A DNA stretch of 6,710 bases from Candidatus Altimarinota bacterium (GCA_023142645.1 JAGLJE010000064.1:1-6710), one strand, 5' to 3'. Counted from the first letter of the stretch, positions 1-6,305 are shown. The notes: generated by a model from the letters alone, not told the origin. Numbers and translations are program-made.

Positions 1-46
1 ATTCTTGGTTTAGGCTCTATCTTGATAGTGGAGAGATGGAGAGAAC
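1..46 (+). repeat. 46-bp direct repeat, copy 1
   Basis: Starts ATTCTTGGTTTAGGCTCTAT and ends GAGAGAAC. It matches 820-865 at 43 of 46 positions, and the three differences are all transitions. Here it lies inside the presumed C-terminal coding region of the upstream gene. The copy may extend left of the window. It contains the small palindrome CTATC-TT-GATAG (17-28), which is imperfect in copy 2. Confidence 0.85.
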
Positions 47-96
47 AGATTTATAAAAAAAATAATGGAACTAAGATTAGAAAACAGCGAAGGTAA
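1..96 (+). CDS. 3' end of an upstream gene (partial, unknown)
   Basis: Frame 1 is open from the window edge to a TAA at 94-96. It encodes 31 residues beginning ILGLGSILIVERWREQ and ending in a basic tail (KIRKQRR). The stop lies 8 nt before the ATG at 105, and the weak AAGG ribosome-binding site of the next gene sits against it, as expected for two genes in one operon. The first 46 bases recur after the next gene, where the same frame reads ILGLGSILTVEKWKE. I do not recognise the family. The main doubt is that a 31-codon open frame can arise by chance; the operon-like spacing and the repeated segment are the support. Confidence 0.4.
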   Translation: MLGLGSILIVERWREQIYKKNNGTKIRKQRR

Positions 97-104
97 TTTG
101 AACT

Positions 105-818
105 ATGAATATTAAGCCAAAAAGAAATTTTCGAATAATAGTCAGTATTGCAGCAATTATTGCACTAGCCGTATCTGTATTTTTTTACATGATTTTTTCT
201 TCAGCTACTGAGTGGCGTTGTCTGCAAGAAGGTGAAATATTTGAATATAAAGTAGAGGAGAAGGGAATAAGAAATGGAGCGTTAAATATTTTTATTAAAG
301 ACAATAAAAGCCAAGAAATAAAATCAAAAATCACAATAGACGATATTAGTACCAGCGCTTATCCGGTAGAGCTGCGGAAATGCGGAATTTATGTCATTAG
401 AGAATTTGATTACGATCCAAATAAAATTAAACAAGACATAGGCTATCGGGAAGAATTTTGGAAATATGATTACACTGGCAAAGGAAAGCCAATCTTGTTG
501 TTGTCTGAAAAACCTAATGAATTTATCGGTTACTATTCATCTTTTTTTCGCACAAGCGACGATGAAAAATATGTGGCTCTCATTAAAGGTTGGTACGGTG
601 AACCGGAAGAGCATGCTGTAGTCATCAAGGATCTGGACACAATGGAGGATATTCACACCATTACGTTTAGCGAGTTGATGGAGAAATACGGTATTGAACA
701 GGGGACGCTCACATTGTCTTCTTGGTATGAACAGTGGTGTAAATTCACTATTATTAACGGAGGAGACACATTTTTTCATTTAGATGTAACTAATGGCGAT
801 ATGAAAGTTTATTATTAA
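105..818 (+). CDS. membrane-anchored protein of unknown function
   Basis: Encodes 237 aa. A short basic N-terminus (KPKR) is followed by one hydrophobic segment at about residues 10-32, which fits an uncleaved signal anchor with the remainder outside the membrane. No lipobox cysteine is present. The soluble part is rich in beta-type and aromatic residues. It has stretches such as SDDEKYVALIKGW followed by VVIKDLDTME (about 151-181) and a C-terminus ending TNGDMKVYY, which faintly recall beta-propeller blades. That comparison is inference, not a family assignment. Cysteines are C39, C93 and C212. The ATG at 105 is preceded by a weak AAGG at 90-93 and lies 8 nt after the upstream stop, so co-transcription is likely. 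Copy 2 of the 46-bp repeat begins 1 nt after its TAA. Function unknown. Confidence 0.85.
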   Translation: MNIKPKRNFRIIVSIAAIIALAVSVFFYMIFSSATEWRCLQEGEIFEYKVEEKGIRNGALNIFIKDNKSQEIKSKITIDDISTSAYPVELRKCGIYVIREFDYDPNKIKQDIGYREEFWKYDYTGKGKPILLLSEKPNEFIGYYSSFFRTSDDEKYVALIKGWYGEPEEHAVVIKDLDTMEDIHTITFSELMEKYGIEQGTLTLSSWYEQWCKFTIINGGDTFFHLDVTNGDMKVYY

Positions 819-819
819 A

Positions 820-865
820 ATTCTTGGTTTAGGCTCTATCTTGACAGTGGAGAAATGGAAAGAAC
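820..865 (+). repeat. 46-bp direct repeat, copy 2, with a truncated reading frame
   Basis: Matches bases 1-46 at 43 of 46 positions. It begins 1 nt after the stop of the 105-818 gene. The frame used in copy 1 stays open here to a TGA at 886-888 and reads ILGLGSILTVEKWKELHSRT and two more residues, but it has no start codon and runs back only to 805. It is therefore best read as a gene-tail fragment left by duplication followed by deletion. The three differences from copy 1 all change an amino acid (I to T, R to K, R to K). A regulatory or recombination role is possible but not shown. Confidence 0.8.
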
Positions 866-900
866 TTCATAGTCGTACTTTTTCATGAGTGCGGTAAGGG

Positions 901-916
901 CGGGTGGGGTAAAATG
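901..916 (+). promoter_or_regulatory. promoter-like element upstream of first methyltransferase
   Basis: Reads CGGGTGGGGTAAAATG. TAAAAT (910-915) resembles a -10 hexamer. A start site about 7 nt downstream would fall on the GTG start at 922, giving a leaderless or nearly leaderless mRNA. No convincing -35 box sits 16-18 nt upstream. A 14-of-16 match lies at 2500-2515, before the second methyltransferase, which argues for function. Confidence 0.4.
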
Positions 917-921
917 GAAGT

Positions 922-2496
922 GTGAATGATCTCCTTACAGTTCCGCAAGCAAGTGAATTTGCCACGCAGTTTTTGAAGAAACTTGTGACTACTTCCAATA
1001 TTTCATACTTGATTCAGTATGGGAGAGTAAAAAAATTCGGACACAATGGCAGTACGCAAATTCGCAAATATGACTTGGTCAATTACTACAAATCCAACCT
1101 TCCAGTCAGAGAATCTGCTTGGAAAAAACGCTTGGGTGATGATCTCAATTGGGTGCTTTCTTTTGACCAATACAGAGAATATGAAACTACGAAACATGTT
1201 CACCGGCTGCACCCCTACAAGGGGAAGTTCATTCCTCAATTAGTTGAATATTTTTTGGACGGTCATATTGATGCTTTCAAAAAATCAGTCTTTTTTCAAA
1301 AAGGAGATATTGTTCTGGATCCATTTTGTGGGAGCGGTACGGCTTTGGTTCAAGCCAATGAACTTGGGATGCATGCGGTTGGTGTAGATGTTTCGGCATT
1401 CAACGGGTTGATTTCCAACCTAAAAGTCAGCCGACATGACTTGAGCAAGATTCAAGCAACATTGAAAGAACTTACTCAGAAATTAGAGCAATTCCTCAAA
1501 GACTCTCGCGCTTTGGATTTCGAAGCGGAGCTTTTGGCGAAGCTCAAAGATTTTAATTTGAAGCACTTCCCATCTCCAAGCTTCAAATACAAAATTCGCA
1601 ATGGTGGAATAAATGAATACCAATATGGGCGCGAGAAGGAAAAAGATTTTCTAAAAATCTACAACGCACTGGTCAAAAAGTATGGCATCCGGCTTCGCCA
1701 AAAAGAAGGCAAATCGTTTTTGGACAAATGGTATTTGCAAATGGTGCGCGGTGAAATCGATTTTATGTTTGAGCAAATTAAGAAAATTAAAAATGTTGAT
1801 GTAAAAAAAGTCATCACTATTATTCTTAGTCGGACGATTCGCTCATGTCGGGCGACTACGCACTCGGATTTGGCTACTTTAAAAGAGCCGCAAACAACAA
1901 CTTACTACTGCCGCAAACACGGCAAAATCTGCAAGCCCCTGTTTTCAATTTTGAGTTGGTGGAAGCGTTATGCAGCTGACACCATTCAGCGCCTCAAACA
2001 ATTTGAAAATTTGCGAACCAACACCGAGCAGATTTGTCTTACGGGAGATTCACGCACGGTGGATATTTTCAGCGAGCTGGCAAAGCGCAAACCCAATTTG
2101 GCGCGGTTGGCGAAGAAACAAAAAATCAAAGGCATTTTCTCTTCCCCGCCTTATGTTGGTCTGATTAATTACCACGAGCAGCATGCTTACGCTTACGACC
2201 TGTTTGGTTTCGGGCGGAATGACGAAAGCGAAATAGGTCCGCTTTTTCGTGGGCAAGGGTTGGCGGCGCGGGAGAGTTATGTGGAGGGTGTGGCGGCGGT
2301 ATTGAATAATTGTAAAAAATATTTAGCAAAAGATTATTCAGTTTTCCTCGTAGCGAATGATAAGTGGAATCTCTATTCGCGAATTGCGGAGAAAGCGGGA
2401 ATGCGGATCATGGAGTGTTTCAAGCGTCCTGTTTTGAATCGGACAGAGAGAGATAAAGGGGCTTATTGTGAGGAGATTTTTTTAATGAAAGAATGA
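922..2496 (+). CDS. DNA amino-methyltransferase with N-terminal helix-turn-helix-like region
   Basis: Encodes 524 aa and is predicted to transfer a methyl group from S-adenosylmethionine to an exocyclic amino group in DNA (N4-cytosine or N6-adenine). Residues 1-58 look like a helix-turn-helix or excisionase-type domain (LTVPQASEFA...NISYLIQYGRVKKFG). Next come a motif X-like HPYKGKFIPQL (97-107), the SAM-binding motif I DPFCGSGT (133-140), and catalytic motif IV SSPPY (407-411). Motif I precedes motif IV, with an unusually long gap of about 270 residues that may carry target recognition. Inside it, C309 and CRKHGKIC (330-337) could bind a metal. The C-terminus (YVEGVAAVL, FLVANDKWNLY) is intact. 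The start is GTG, chosen because it keeps the whole helix-turn-helix; no usable Shine-Dalgarno is visible. The methyltransferase call is firm, the target site unknown. It may belong to the downstream restriction system or act alone. Confidence 0.93.
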   Translation: MNDLLTVPQASEFATQFLKKLVTTSNISYLIQYGRVKKFGHNGSTQIRKYDLVNYYKSNLPVRESAWKKRLGDDLNWVLSFDQYREYETTKHVHRLHPYKGKFIPQLVEYFLDGHIDAFKKSVFFQKGDIVLDPFCGSGTALVQANELGMHAVGVDVSAFNGLISNLKVSRHDLSKIQATLKELTQKLEQFLKDSRALDFEAELLAKLKDFNLKHFPSPSFKYKIRNGGINEYQYGREKEKDFLKIYNALVKKYGIRLRQKEGKSFLDKWYLQMVRGEIDFMFEQIKKIKNVDVKKVITIILSRTIRSCRATTHSDLATLKEPQTTTYYCRKHGKICKPLFSILSWWKRYAADTIQRLKQFENLRTNTEQICLTGDSRTVDIFSELAKRKPNLARLAKKQKIKGIFSSPPYVGLINYHEQHAYAYDLFGFGRNDESEIGPLFRGQGLAARESYVEGVAAVLNNCKKYLAKDYSVFLVANDKWNLYSRIAEKAGMRIMECFKRPVLNRTERDKGAYCEEIFLMKE

Positions 2497-2499
2497 CGG

Positions 2500-2515
2500 C
2501 TGGTAGGGTAAAATG
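2500..2515 (+). promoter_or_regulatory. promoter-like element upstream of second methyltransferase
   Basis: Reads CTGGTAGGGTAAAATG and differs from 901-916 at only 2 of 16 positions. The -10-like TAAAAT is at 2509-2514, so transcription could begin near 2520, a few bases before the ATG at 2529 and about 90 nt before the methyltransferase ATG at 2613. It begins a few bases after the stop of the first methyltransferase. It may be a promoter or a binding site for a shared regulator. Confidence 0.4.
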
Positions 2516-2528
2516 AAAAAGACGAATA

Positions 2529-2612
2529 ATGCACTCAAAAAACTTTTTTAATCCGACGGAGCTACTCGCGGTTTTTTCGCGAAATGTTTATTCTTTTATT
2601 AAGTATGATTAG
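2529..2612 (+). CDS. 27-codon leader ORF abutting the second methyltransferase
   Basis: An ATG at 2529 opens a 27-aa frame beginning MHSKNFFNPTELLAVFSRN and ending FIKYD. Its TAG (2610-2612) directly abuts the ATG of the methyltransferase in the same frame. It starts 14 nt after the TAAAAT of the promoter-like element and has no Shine-Dalgarno. Possible readings are a leader peptide giving translational coupling, a relic N-terminal extension, or an extension joined by amber readthrough. I do not recognise the peptide, and chance is possible at this length. Confidence 0.3.
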   Translation: MHSKNFFNPTELLAVFSRNVYSFIKYD

Positions 2613-3620
2613 ATGAAAGTAGCTACTAAAAAAATGGCGCTTGGGCAATTTTTTACCAAAAATAACTTTTGGCTACAAAAGCACATTCTTAAATTTATTG
2701 AGTCAGCCAAAGCGGATACGGCAGTTGATCCTTTTGCTGGCGGTGGTGATCTTCTGAGTGTAGCTAAGTCAATTGGTTTCAAAAAGATAATTGGATTCGA
2801 CATTGATGAATCTCTTTCGTGGAAAATCAACGACAGTTTATTCTCGATACCGCAAATCAAAAATTCAATTATCATCACTAACCCGCCGTATTTAACAAAT
2901 TACAGCGCGAAGCGAAAAGGAATCTACGAAAATGTCGCCAAGTATTTTGTCACTTGTCATTATGATGATCTTTATCAATTAGCGATTGAAAAATGTCTCG
3001 AAAATGATTTTGGAGTAATGATTATTCCGGAAACTTTTATCAACTCCAGTTTCCCAAAAAACAGACTGGTAAGTATTACAATAATCGAAGATCAATTATT
3101 CTTCGATACTGAAACCCCTGTTTGTGTTATTTGCTTCGATGGTAAAAATAAGCTATATGATGAAATCGAAATTTACAAAAAGGATGTTTTGCTCGGAAAT
3201 TTGGGCCACTTCGAACGAATGAGAAAAGTGCCGCAAAAAAATGTCTTTATGAAGTTCAACGCGCCCACTGGACAAATTGCTTTGAGGGCAGTCGATACTA
3301 CCAATCCTATGAGACCAATCTCCTTTATGAGAACTGATGAAATTGATTATGATGTTGCGAATATTAAACATAGTTCTAGGTTGATTACTGTCATAGAATT
3401 AAATATTAAAGACAACTTAATTGAAGAATTGATAAAACTAAGCAATGAATTACTGACAGATTTTCGAGGAAAGTCGAATGATGTTTTACTGTCTCCGTTC
3501 AAGGGAAATAAGAAAAACGGGGAACGACGGAGAAGACTGGATTACGCAACAGCACGCGCGATTTTGGAAAGTGCGTATGAAATGATCAATCCTCAACCAC
3601 AACTATTTAATTTGCGCTAA
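2613..3620 (+). CDS. N6-adenine DNA methyltransferase, type II, gamma order
   Basis: Encodes 335 aa, predicted to methylate adenine N6 at a specific DNA site using S-adenosylmethionine, protecting host DNA from the nuclease encoded next. Motif X GQFFT is at residues 11-15, motif I DPFAGGGDLL at 39-48, the acidic motif II GFDID at 61-65, and the catalytic NPPY at 90-93. The order X-I-II-IV and the NPPY tetrad are those of TaqI-type gamma adenine methyltransferases. The region after about residue 170 is the likely target-recognition part, ending in a basic stretch NGERRRR (302-308). The start at 2613 keeps GQFFT near the N-terminus as usual in this family. No Shine-Dalgarno is visible, and the start touches the TAG of a 27-codon ORF. 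The nuclease frame opens 5 nt after its TAA, so the two genes form an operon. The recognition sequence cannot be read from the DNA. Confidence 0.93.
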   Translation: MKVATKKMALGQFFTKNNFWLQKHILKFIESAKADTAVDPFAGGGDLLSVAKSIGFKKIIGFDIDESLSWKINDSLFSIPQIKNSIIITNPPYLTNYSAKRKGIYENVAKYFVTCHYDDLYQLAIEKCLENDFGVMIIPETFINSSFPKNRLVSITIIEDQLFFDTETPVCVICFDGKNKLYDEIEIYKKDVLLGNLGHFERMRKVPQKNVFMKFNAPTGQIALRAVDTTNPMRPISFMRTDEIDYDVANIKHSSRLITVIELNIKDNLIEELIKLSNELLTDFRGKSNDVLLSPFKGNKKNGERRRRLDYATARAILESAYEMINPQPQLFNLR

Positions 3621-3625
3621 AACCA

Positions 3626-3751
3626 ATGAATAATCTTCAATTATTAGCATTTTCGTTCAAAAATCCAGAACCGATTATCGATGATTTTTATGTGAAAGAT
3701 GGCAGCTTGTTGATTGCCGAAAATCCACAAAAGCCGACAACTCTGATGTAG
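3626..3751 (+). pseudogene. 5' part of the restriction endonuclease gene, ended by an in-frame TAG
   Basis: The ATG at 3626, 5 nt after the methyltransferase stop, opens 41 codons beginning MNNLQLLAFSFKNPEPIIDD and ending QKPTTLM, then TAG at 3749-3751. This frame is the same as that of the 3767-4594 nuclease ORF, and no other stop lies between. The simplest reading is one gene of 322 codons carrying an amber codon at position 42, for example from GAG, AAG or CAG by one substitution. Alternatives are a separate 41-aa peptide, a sequencing error or readthrough. The operon spacing and shared frame support a single original gene. Confidence 0.6.
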
Positions 3752-3766
3752 AAAAATCTTGAACTT

Positions 3767-4594
3767 TTGGAAAGTATTTCAGCATATAGTTTCGCGGTTA
3801 AATCAAAAAAGCGGGCTTTTGCTAACGCAGCAATTAAAAAAATTGCCGAAATTATTGGTTGCAAAAACATTAATTATTCTGAGTTTGTATCTTTTTGGCC
3901 AGTTGTTGATGTTTCTTACAGCCTCTTTCGTAAATTAACTAAAACAGAACAACAAAAAATCCTAAAAAAGATTACCGAAAACTATATTGCCTTACGTCAC
4001 GGCGTGTATTCCAGCTACGGATATACACCCACCACCTTGCAAGTTGGCAAAGATGCCAAAGCTCATAAAGGAAGCGGAAGTCTTGGTATTTACAAAGTAT
4101 CTAAAATTTTAGACAAGCATGGTTTTAAAAAATCTAACCATGAAACAATTGATGATTTTAGCTTGTCTGGTAGTCAAAAATATATTGAAGCTGACAAAAA
4201 AGGTAAAAAACTTTTTAAAGAGTTGCTTAAACATTACAAAATTAAATTTAATTGGAGTCGCGATCATGACGGCAAAATGCCAGATTTTTTCATTAGGCAC
4301 AAAAAAAGCATTTATATTATGGAGCACAAACACATGAAAGAAGATGGTGGCGGTCAGGACAAACAAATGAATGAAGTGATTTCATTAGTAGGCTACGGAG
4401 AAAGTAATTCGTGCGTTCATTACATATCTTTTTTGGATGGTATTTATTTCAACCTACTTGCGAATCAAAGCCAGATAGGCAACAACAAAACAACAACTCA
4501 ACTTGCTAATATTAAACAGAATTTGAAGTCGAACAAGCAAAACTATTTTGTGAATACGGCGGGATTTGAAAAACTTTTAAGGAGCTTATCTTGA
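3767..4594 (+). CDS. PD-(D/E)XK type II restriction endonuclease, probably 5'-truncated
   Basis: The remaining open frame is 275 codons from a TTG at 3767. It carries a clear PD-(D/E)XK signature: PD at residues 172-173 (MPDFFI), then E186-H187-K188 at the end of a hydrophobic strand (SIYIMEHKH), followed by glycines and glutamine (GGGQDKQ). The spacing D-x12-E-x-K fits the nuclease fold, with D173, E186 and K188 as likely metal-binding and catalytic residues. Together with the adenine methyltransferase directly upstream, this indicates the restriction subunit of a type II system. No further stop or frameshift follows the amber codon, and the C-terminus looks whole. TTG is a weak start, has no Shine-Dalgarno, and would remove the first 47 codons of the presumed full gene. 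Activity may be lost, reduced, or kept through re-initiation or readthrough. The specific endonuclease family is not recognised. Confidence 0.75.
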   Translation: MESISAYSFAVKSKKRAFANAAIKKIAEIIGCKNINYSEFVSFWPVVDVSYSLFRKLTKTEQQKILKKITENYIALRHGVYSSYGYTPTTLQVGKDAKAHKGSGSLGIYKVSKILDKHGFKKSNHETIDDFSLSGSQKYIEADKKGKKLFKELLKHYKIKFNWSRDHDGKMPDFFIRHKKSIYIMEHKHMKEDGGGQDKQMNEVISLVGYGESNSCVHYISFLDGIYFNLLANQSQIGNNKTTTQLANIKQNLKSNKQNYFVNTAGFEKLLRSLS

Positions 4595-4607
4595 AATTTG
4601 AGATAAA

Positions 4608-4724
4608 ATGTCCAAAAGCAAAGTGGCTAATTTGCTTACGGTTTTCGATGTGGTTGGTAAAAAATGGAAAAGTAAAATTCAACAAAAGATCCACGAAGTA
4701 GCGAAGTCGAAGATGGCTGCTTAA
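4608..4724 (+). CDS. possible 38-aa basic small protein
   Basis: An ATG at 4608 opens 38 codons to TAA (4722-4724). The product begins MSKSKVANLLTVFDVVGKKW, is lysine-rich and could form an amphipathic helix. No Shine-Dalgarno precedes this ATG. A competing frame starts with TTG at 4591, overlaps the nuclease TGA, ends with TAG at 4699-4701 (36 codons), and has a good AAGGAG at 4579-4584 with a 6-nt spacer. Only one of the two, or neither, is likely real. The first looks more protein-like, the second has the better initiation signals. No known family is recognised. Confidence 0.3.
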   Translation: MSKSKVANLLTVFDVVGKKWKSKIQQKIHEVAKSKMAA

Positions 4725-4729
4725 AACGG

Positions 4730-4757
4730 TTGATCATTTTCCAATTTACAATATACA
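4730..4757 (+). promoter_or_regulatory. candidate promoter for the 4806-6305 gene
   Basis: TTGATC (4730-4735) and TATACA (4752-4757) are separated by 16 bp and resemble sigma-70-type -35 and -10 boxes. The pair lies just after the small ORF at 4608-4724 and about 50 nt before the ATG at 4806, with no other gene in between. The surrounding DNA is AT-rich, so chance matches are likely enough to keep confidence moderate. Confidence 0.4.
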
Positions 4758-4774
4758 ACACACAACTTAAAATC

Positions 4775-4801
4775 AGTTTCCTTTGGGAAACTTAATTTTT
4801 T
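4775..4801 (+). terminator. hairpin plus T-tract just before the next start codon
   Basis: AGTTTCC (4775-4781), loop TTTG, and GGAAACT (4786-4792) form a perfect 7-bp stem. Four bases later comes T6 (4796-4801). This is terminator-like but with modest GC and an offset T-tract. It may end the restriction-modification transcript. It also lies downstream of the candidate promoter and only 4 nt before the ATG at 4806, so it could act as an attenuator or translational hairpin in that gene's leader. Confidence 0.4.
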
Positions 4802-4805
4802 AGAA

Positions 4806-6305
4806 ATGGAAAATCGATTTGTTTATTTCGCATCGCCGACCGAGCAACAAGAAAATACTGAAGTTTCGAAAACCGAAAAAGCACCGGACGGACTTTCGAA
4901 AACCGCGGATGATCTCGCGCAGCTTGAGAAATTAAGAGCAAAACCGGGCGGTACGAAAGCGGCGAGCGAAGCGCGTTCGCTGATTGATAATTCAAATGTG
5001 ACCGAGGCTGCAAAGAAAGTGCTGCAACAAAAAATTATCGCAGTCGAAGCCGCCGCCGCAGATCGTAAGACTGGTGAACTTACTCCTCAAAAAACCGAGG
5101 CTCTTGATAAAAAAACGGATGCGCTTAAAAAAAGCGTGGAAGATCAAAAAAAAGAACTCTCGGCTAAAGCCGTTGCAAACTCTAAATTTGAAAGACTCTC
5201 AGCTCTGCCGAATGCTAACGAGACTTTTCGGGATGTGAAAGTTTCGATCAAGTCAAAAACTCACGCAAACACTTTGACGGGTTTTTTGGCACGCGAAGAT
5301 TTCCGTAATCTTTCCCTCGCGCAAAAGAATAAATATCTTGACGCACTTTATGAAAAACTTGGCAGTAATCCTGATGCGACGAGCCAAGTTCTCGAAAACT
5401 TTTCGAAAGATAAAAGACTTCCGAAAAAGTGGCAGGAGTATGCGAAAGATCCTGAAAAGTGGGGTGATACCCGCGAACATGCTGCGAAATGGCTGCAAGG
5501 AAATGCCGACAAAAAAATTCTGCAAGCGGAGACAGCTTTCAAGTTTTTGGAAGGAAACAGTCATCTTCTCGAAAAAGCCGGAATCGCGATGCCCTCCTGC
5601 GGAGATGTTTTCGACAAATCAACAAGTGAGTTCAATCAATATTTCGAAGGATTGAAACAAAAAATAGCGAAAGTAGATACGGAAACTGCCGCCCGGATGG
5701 ATTCGATGAAGGTTTCGGAGGGGGCGGAAATCAAAACAATTAGCGTGAAAAATGTGGAAGCGGCTGAGAAGGAAAAGGCCGACACTGCCGCTGTTGCTGA
5801 AAAAATTGCACCGCGACTTGAGCAATTTGCGAAAGTTATTGATCTCGCAAAATTTCGGACGGCACGCGAAAATGAATTGAAGACAGCCGGGAAAACTGAA
5901 GTTGCGACCGAAGCGGGGGCTGCAAATTTGCGAGAGCGGGTGCAGTCGGGTGAAAAAATCGGTGTGTGGGGAGCAGCAAAAAATATTTTAGGATTTGGGA
6001 AAAAAGCGGCAGCAGACGATTATTCTGAAAAAATGGAAGGAGACAAAAAAGAAGGGAATCCCGAAGAAAGGGCGCGCCGTGAAGTTGCCGCGAAGATGCT
6101 TGGTGATCCGAAAATGACGGATGTTTTGGCGAAAGAAATGAAGTTAAGCTCTGGGATGAAGACAGAAGATTTTGCGAGACTTGAAAGTCTTCTCGCTCTC
6201 GAAAAATTCGATGCAGAAAATGTTCGCGCAAAGCTATCTCCTGAAATTAAAAATGTTTTTAAAAACAACGCTGCGGATGATTTTGAAACAAAAAAAGCCG
6301 CTTGA
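4806..6305 (+). CDS. Ala/Lys/Glu-rich, probably helical protein of unknown function
   Basis: Encodes 499 aa with no signal peptide, membrane segment or catalytic motif that I can see, so it is probably cytoplasmic. Residues 12-125 are rich in Ala, Lys, Glu and Gln with few aromatics, consistent with long charged helices or coiled coil. A more varied block at about 140-290 (FRDVKVSIKS, KNKYLDALYEKLGSNPD, LPKKWQEYAKDPEKWG) looks like a folded helical domain and contains the only cysteine, C265. Residues 300-430 return to charged low-complexity sequence with a short hydrophobic stretch (GVWGAAKNILGFG, 386-398). The last 70 residues are helical again. The ATG at 4806 has no good Shine-Dalgarno; a GGAAA lies 15 nt upstream. 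Codon and residue use differ from the restriction-modification genes, suggesting this is resident chromosome. I do not recognise the family. Confidence 0.85.
   Translation: MENRFVYFASPTEQQENTEVSKTEKAPDGLSKTADDLAQLEKLRAKPGGTKAASEARSLIDNSNVTEAAKKVLQQKIIAVEAAAADRKTGELTPQKTEALDKKTDALKKSVEDQKKELSAKAVANSKFERLSALPNANETFRDVKVSIKSKTHANTLTGFLAREDFRNLSLAQKNKYLDALYEKLGSNPDATSQVLENFSKDKRLPKKWQEYAKDPEKWGDTREHAAKWLQGNADKKILQAETAFKFLEGNSHLLEKAGIAMPSCGDVFDKSTSEFNQYFEGLKQKIAKVDTETAARMDSMKVSEGAEIKTISVKNVEAAEKEKADTAAVAEKIAPRLEQFAKVIDLAKFRTARENELKTAGKTEVATEAGAANLRERVQSGEKIGVWGAAKNILGFGKKAAADDYSEKMEGDKKEGNPEERARREVAAKMLGDPKMTDVLAKEMKLSSGMKTEDFARLESLLALEKFDAENVRAKLSPEIKNVFKNNAADDFETKKAA

Noticed and set aside
1..865. 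The 46-bp repeats as CRISPR or transposon ends
   Set aside because: Only two copies in direct orientation, 819 bp apart, with no spacer array, transposase, terminal inverted repeat or target duplication visible.
2566..2582. CGCG-GTTTTTT-CGCG small hairpin before the second methyltransferase
   Set aside because: A stem of only 4 bp lying within the 27-codon ORF; too weak to call a terminator or regulator.
3767..4594. TTG at 3767 as the natural start of the nuclease
   Set aside because: Not excluded, but the same frame continues upstream to an ATG with operon spacing and only one stop between, so truncation of a longer gene is the better reading.
5253..5564. Minus-strand 103-codon ORF inside the 499-aa gene
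   Set aside because: It is antisense to a long + strand gene with coherent composition; the Phe/Arg/Leu-rich product is what the complement of Lys/Glu-rich codons gives.
5836..6231. Minus-strand 131-codon ORF inside the 499-aa gene
   Set aside because: Antisense shadow with low-complexity Leu/Ser/Phe-rich translation, no initiation signal and no domain.
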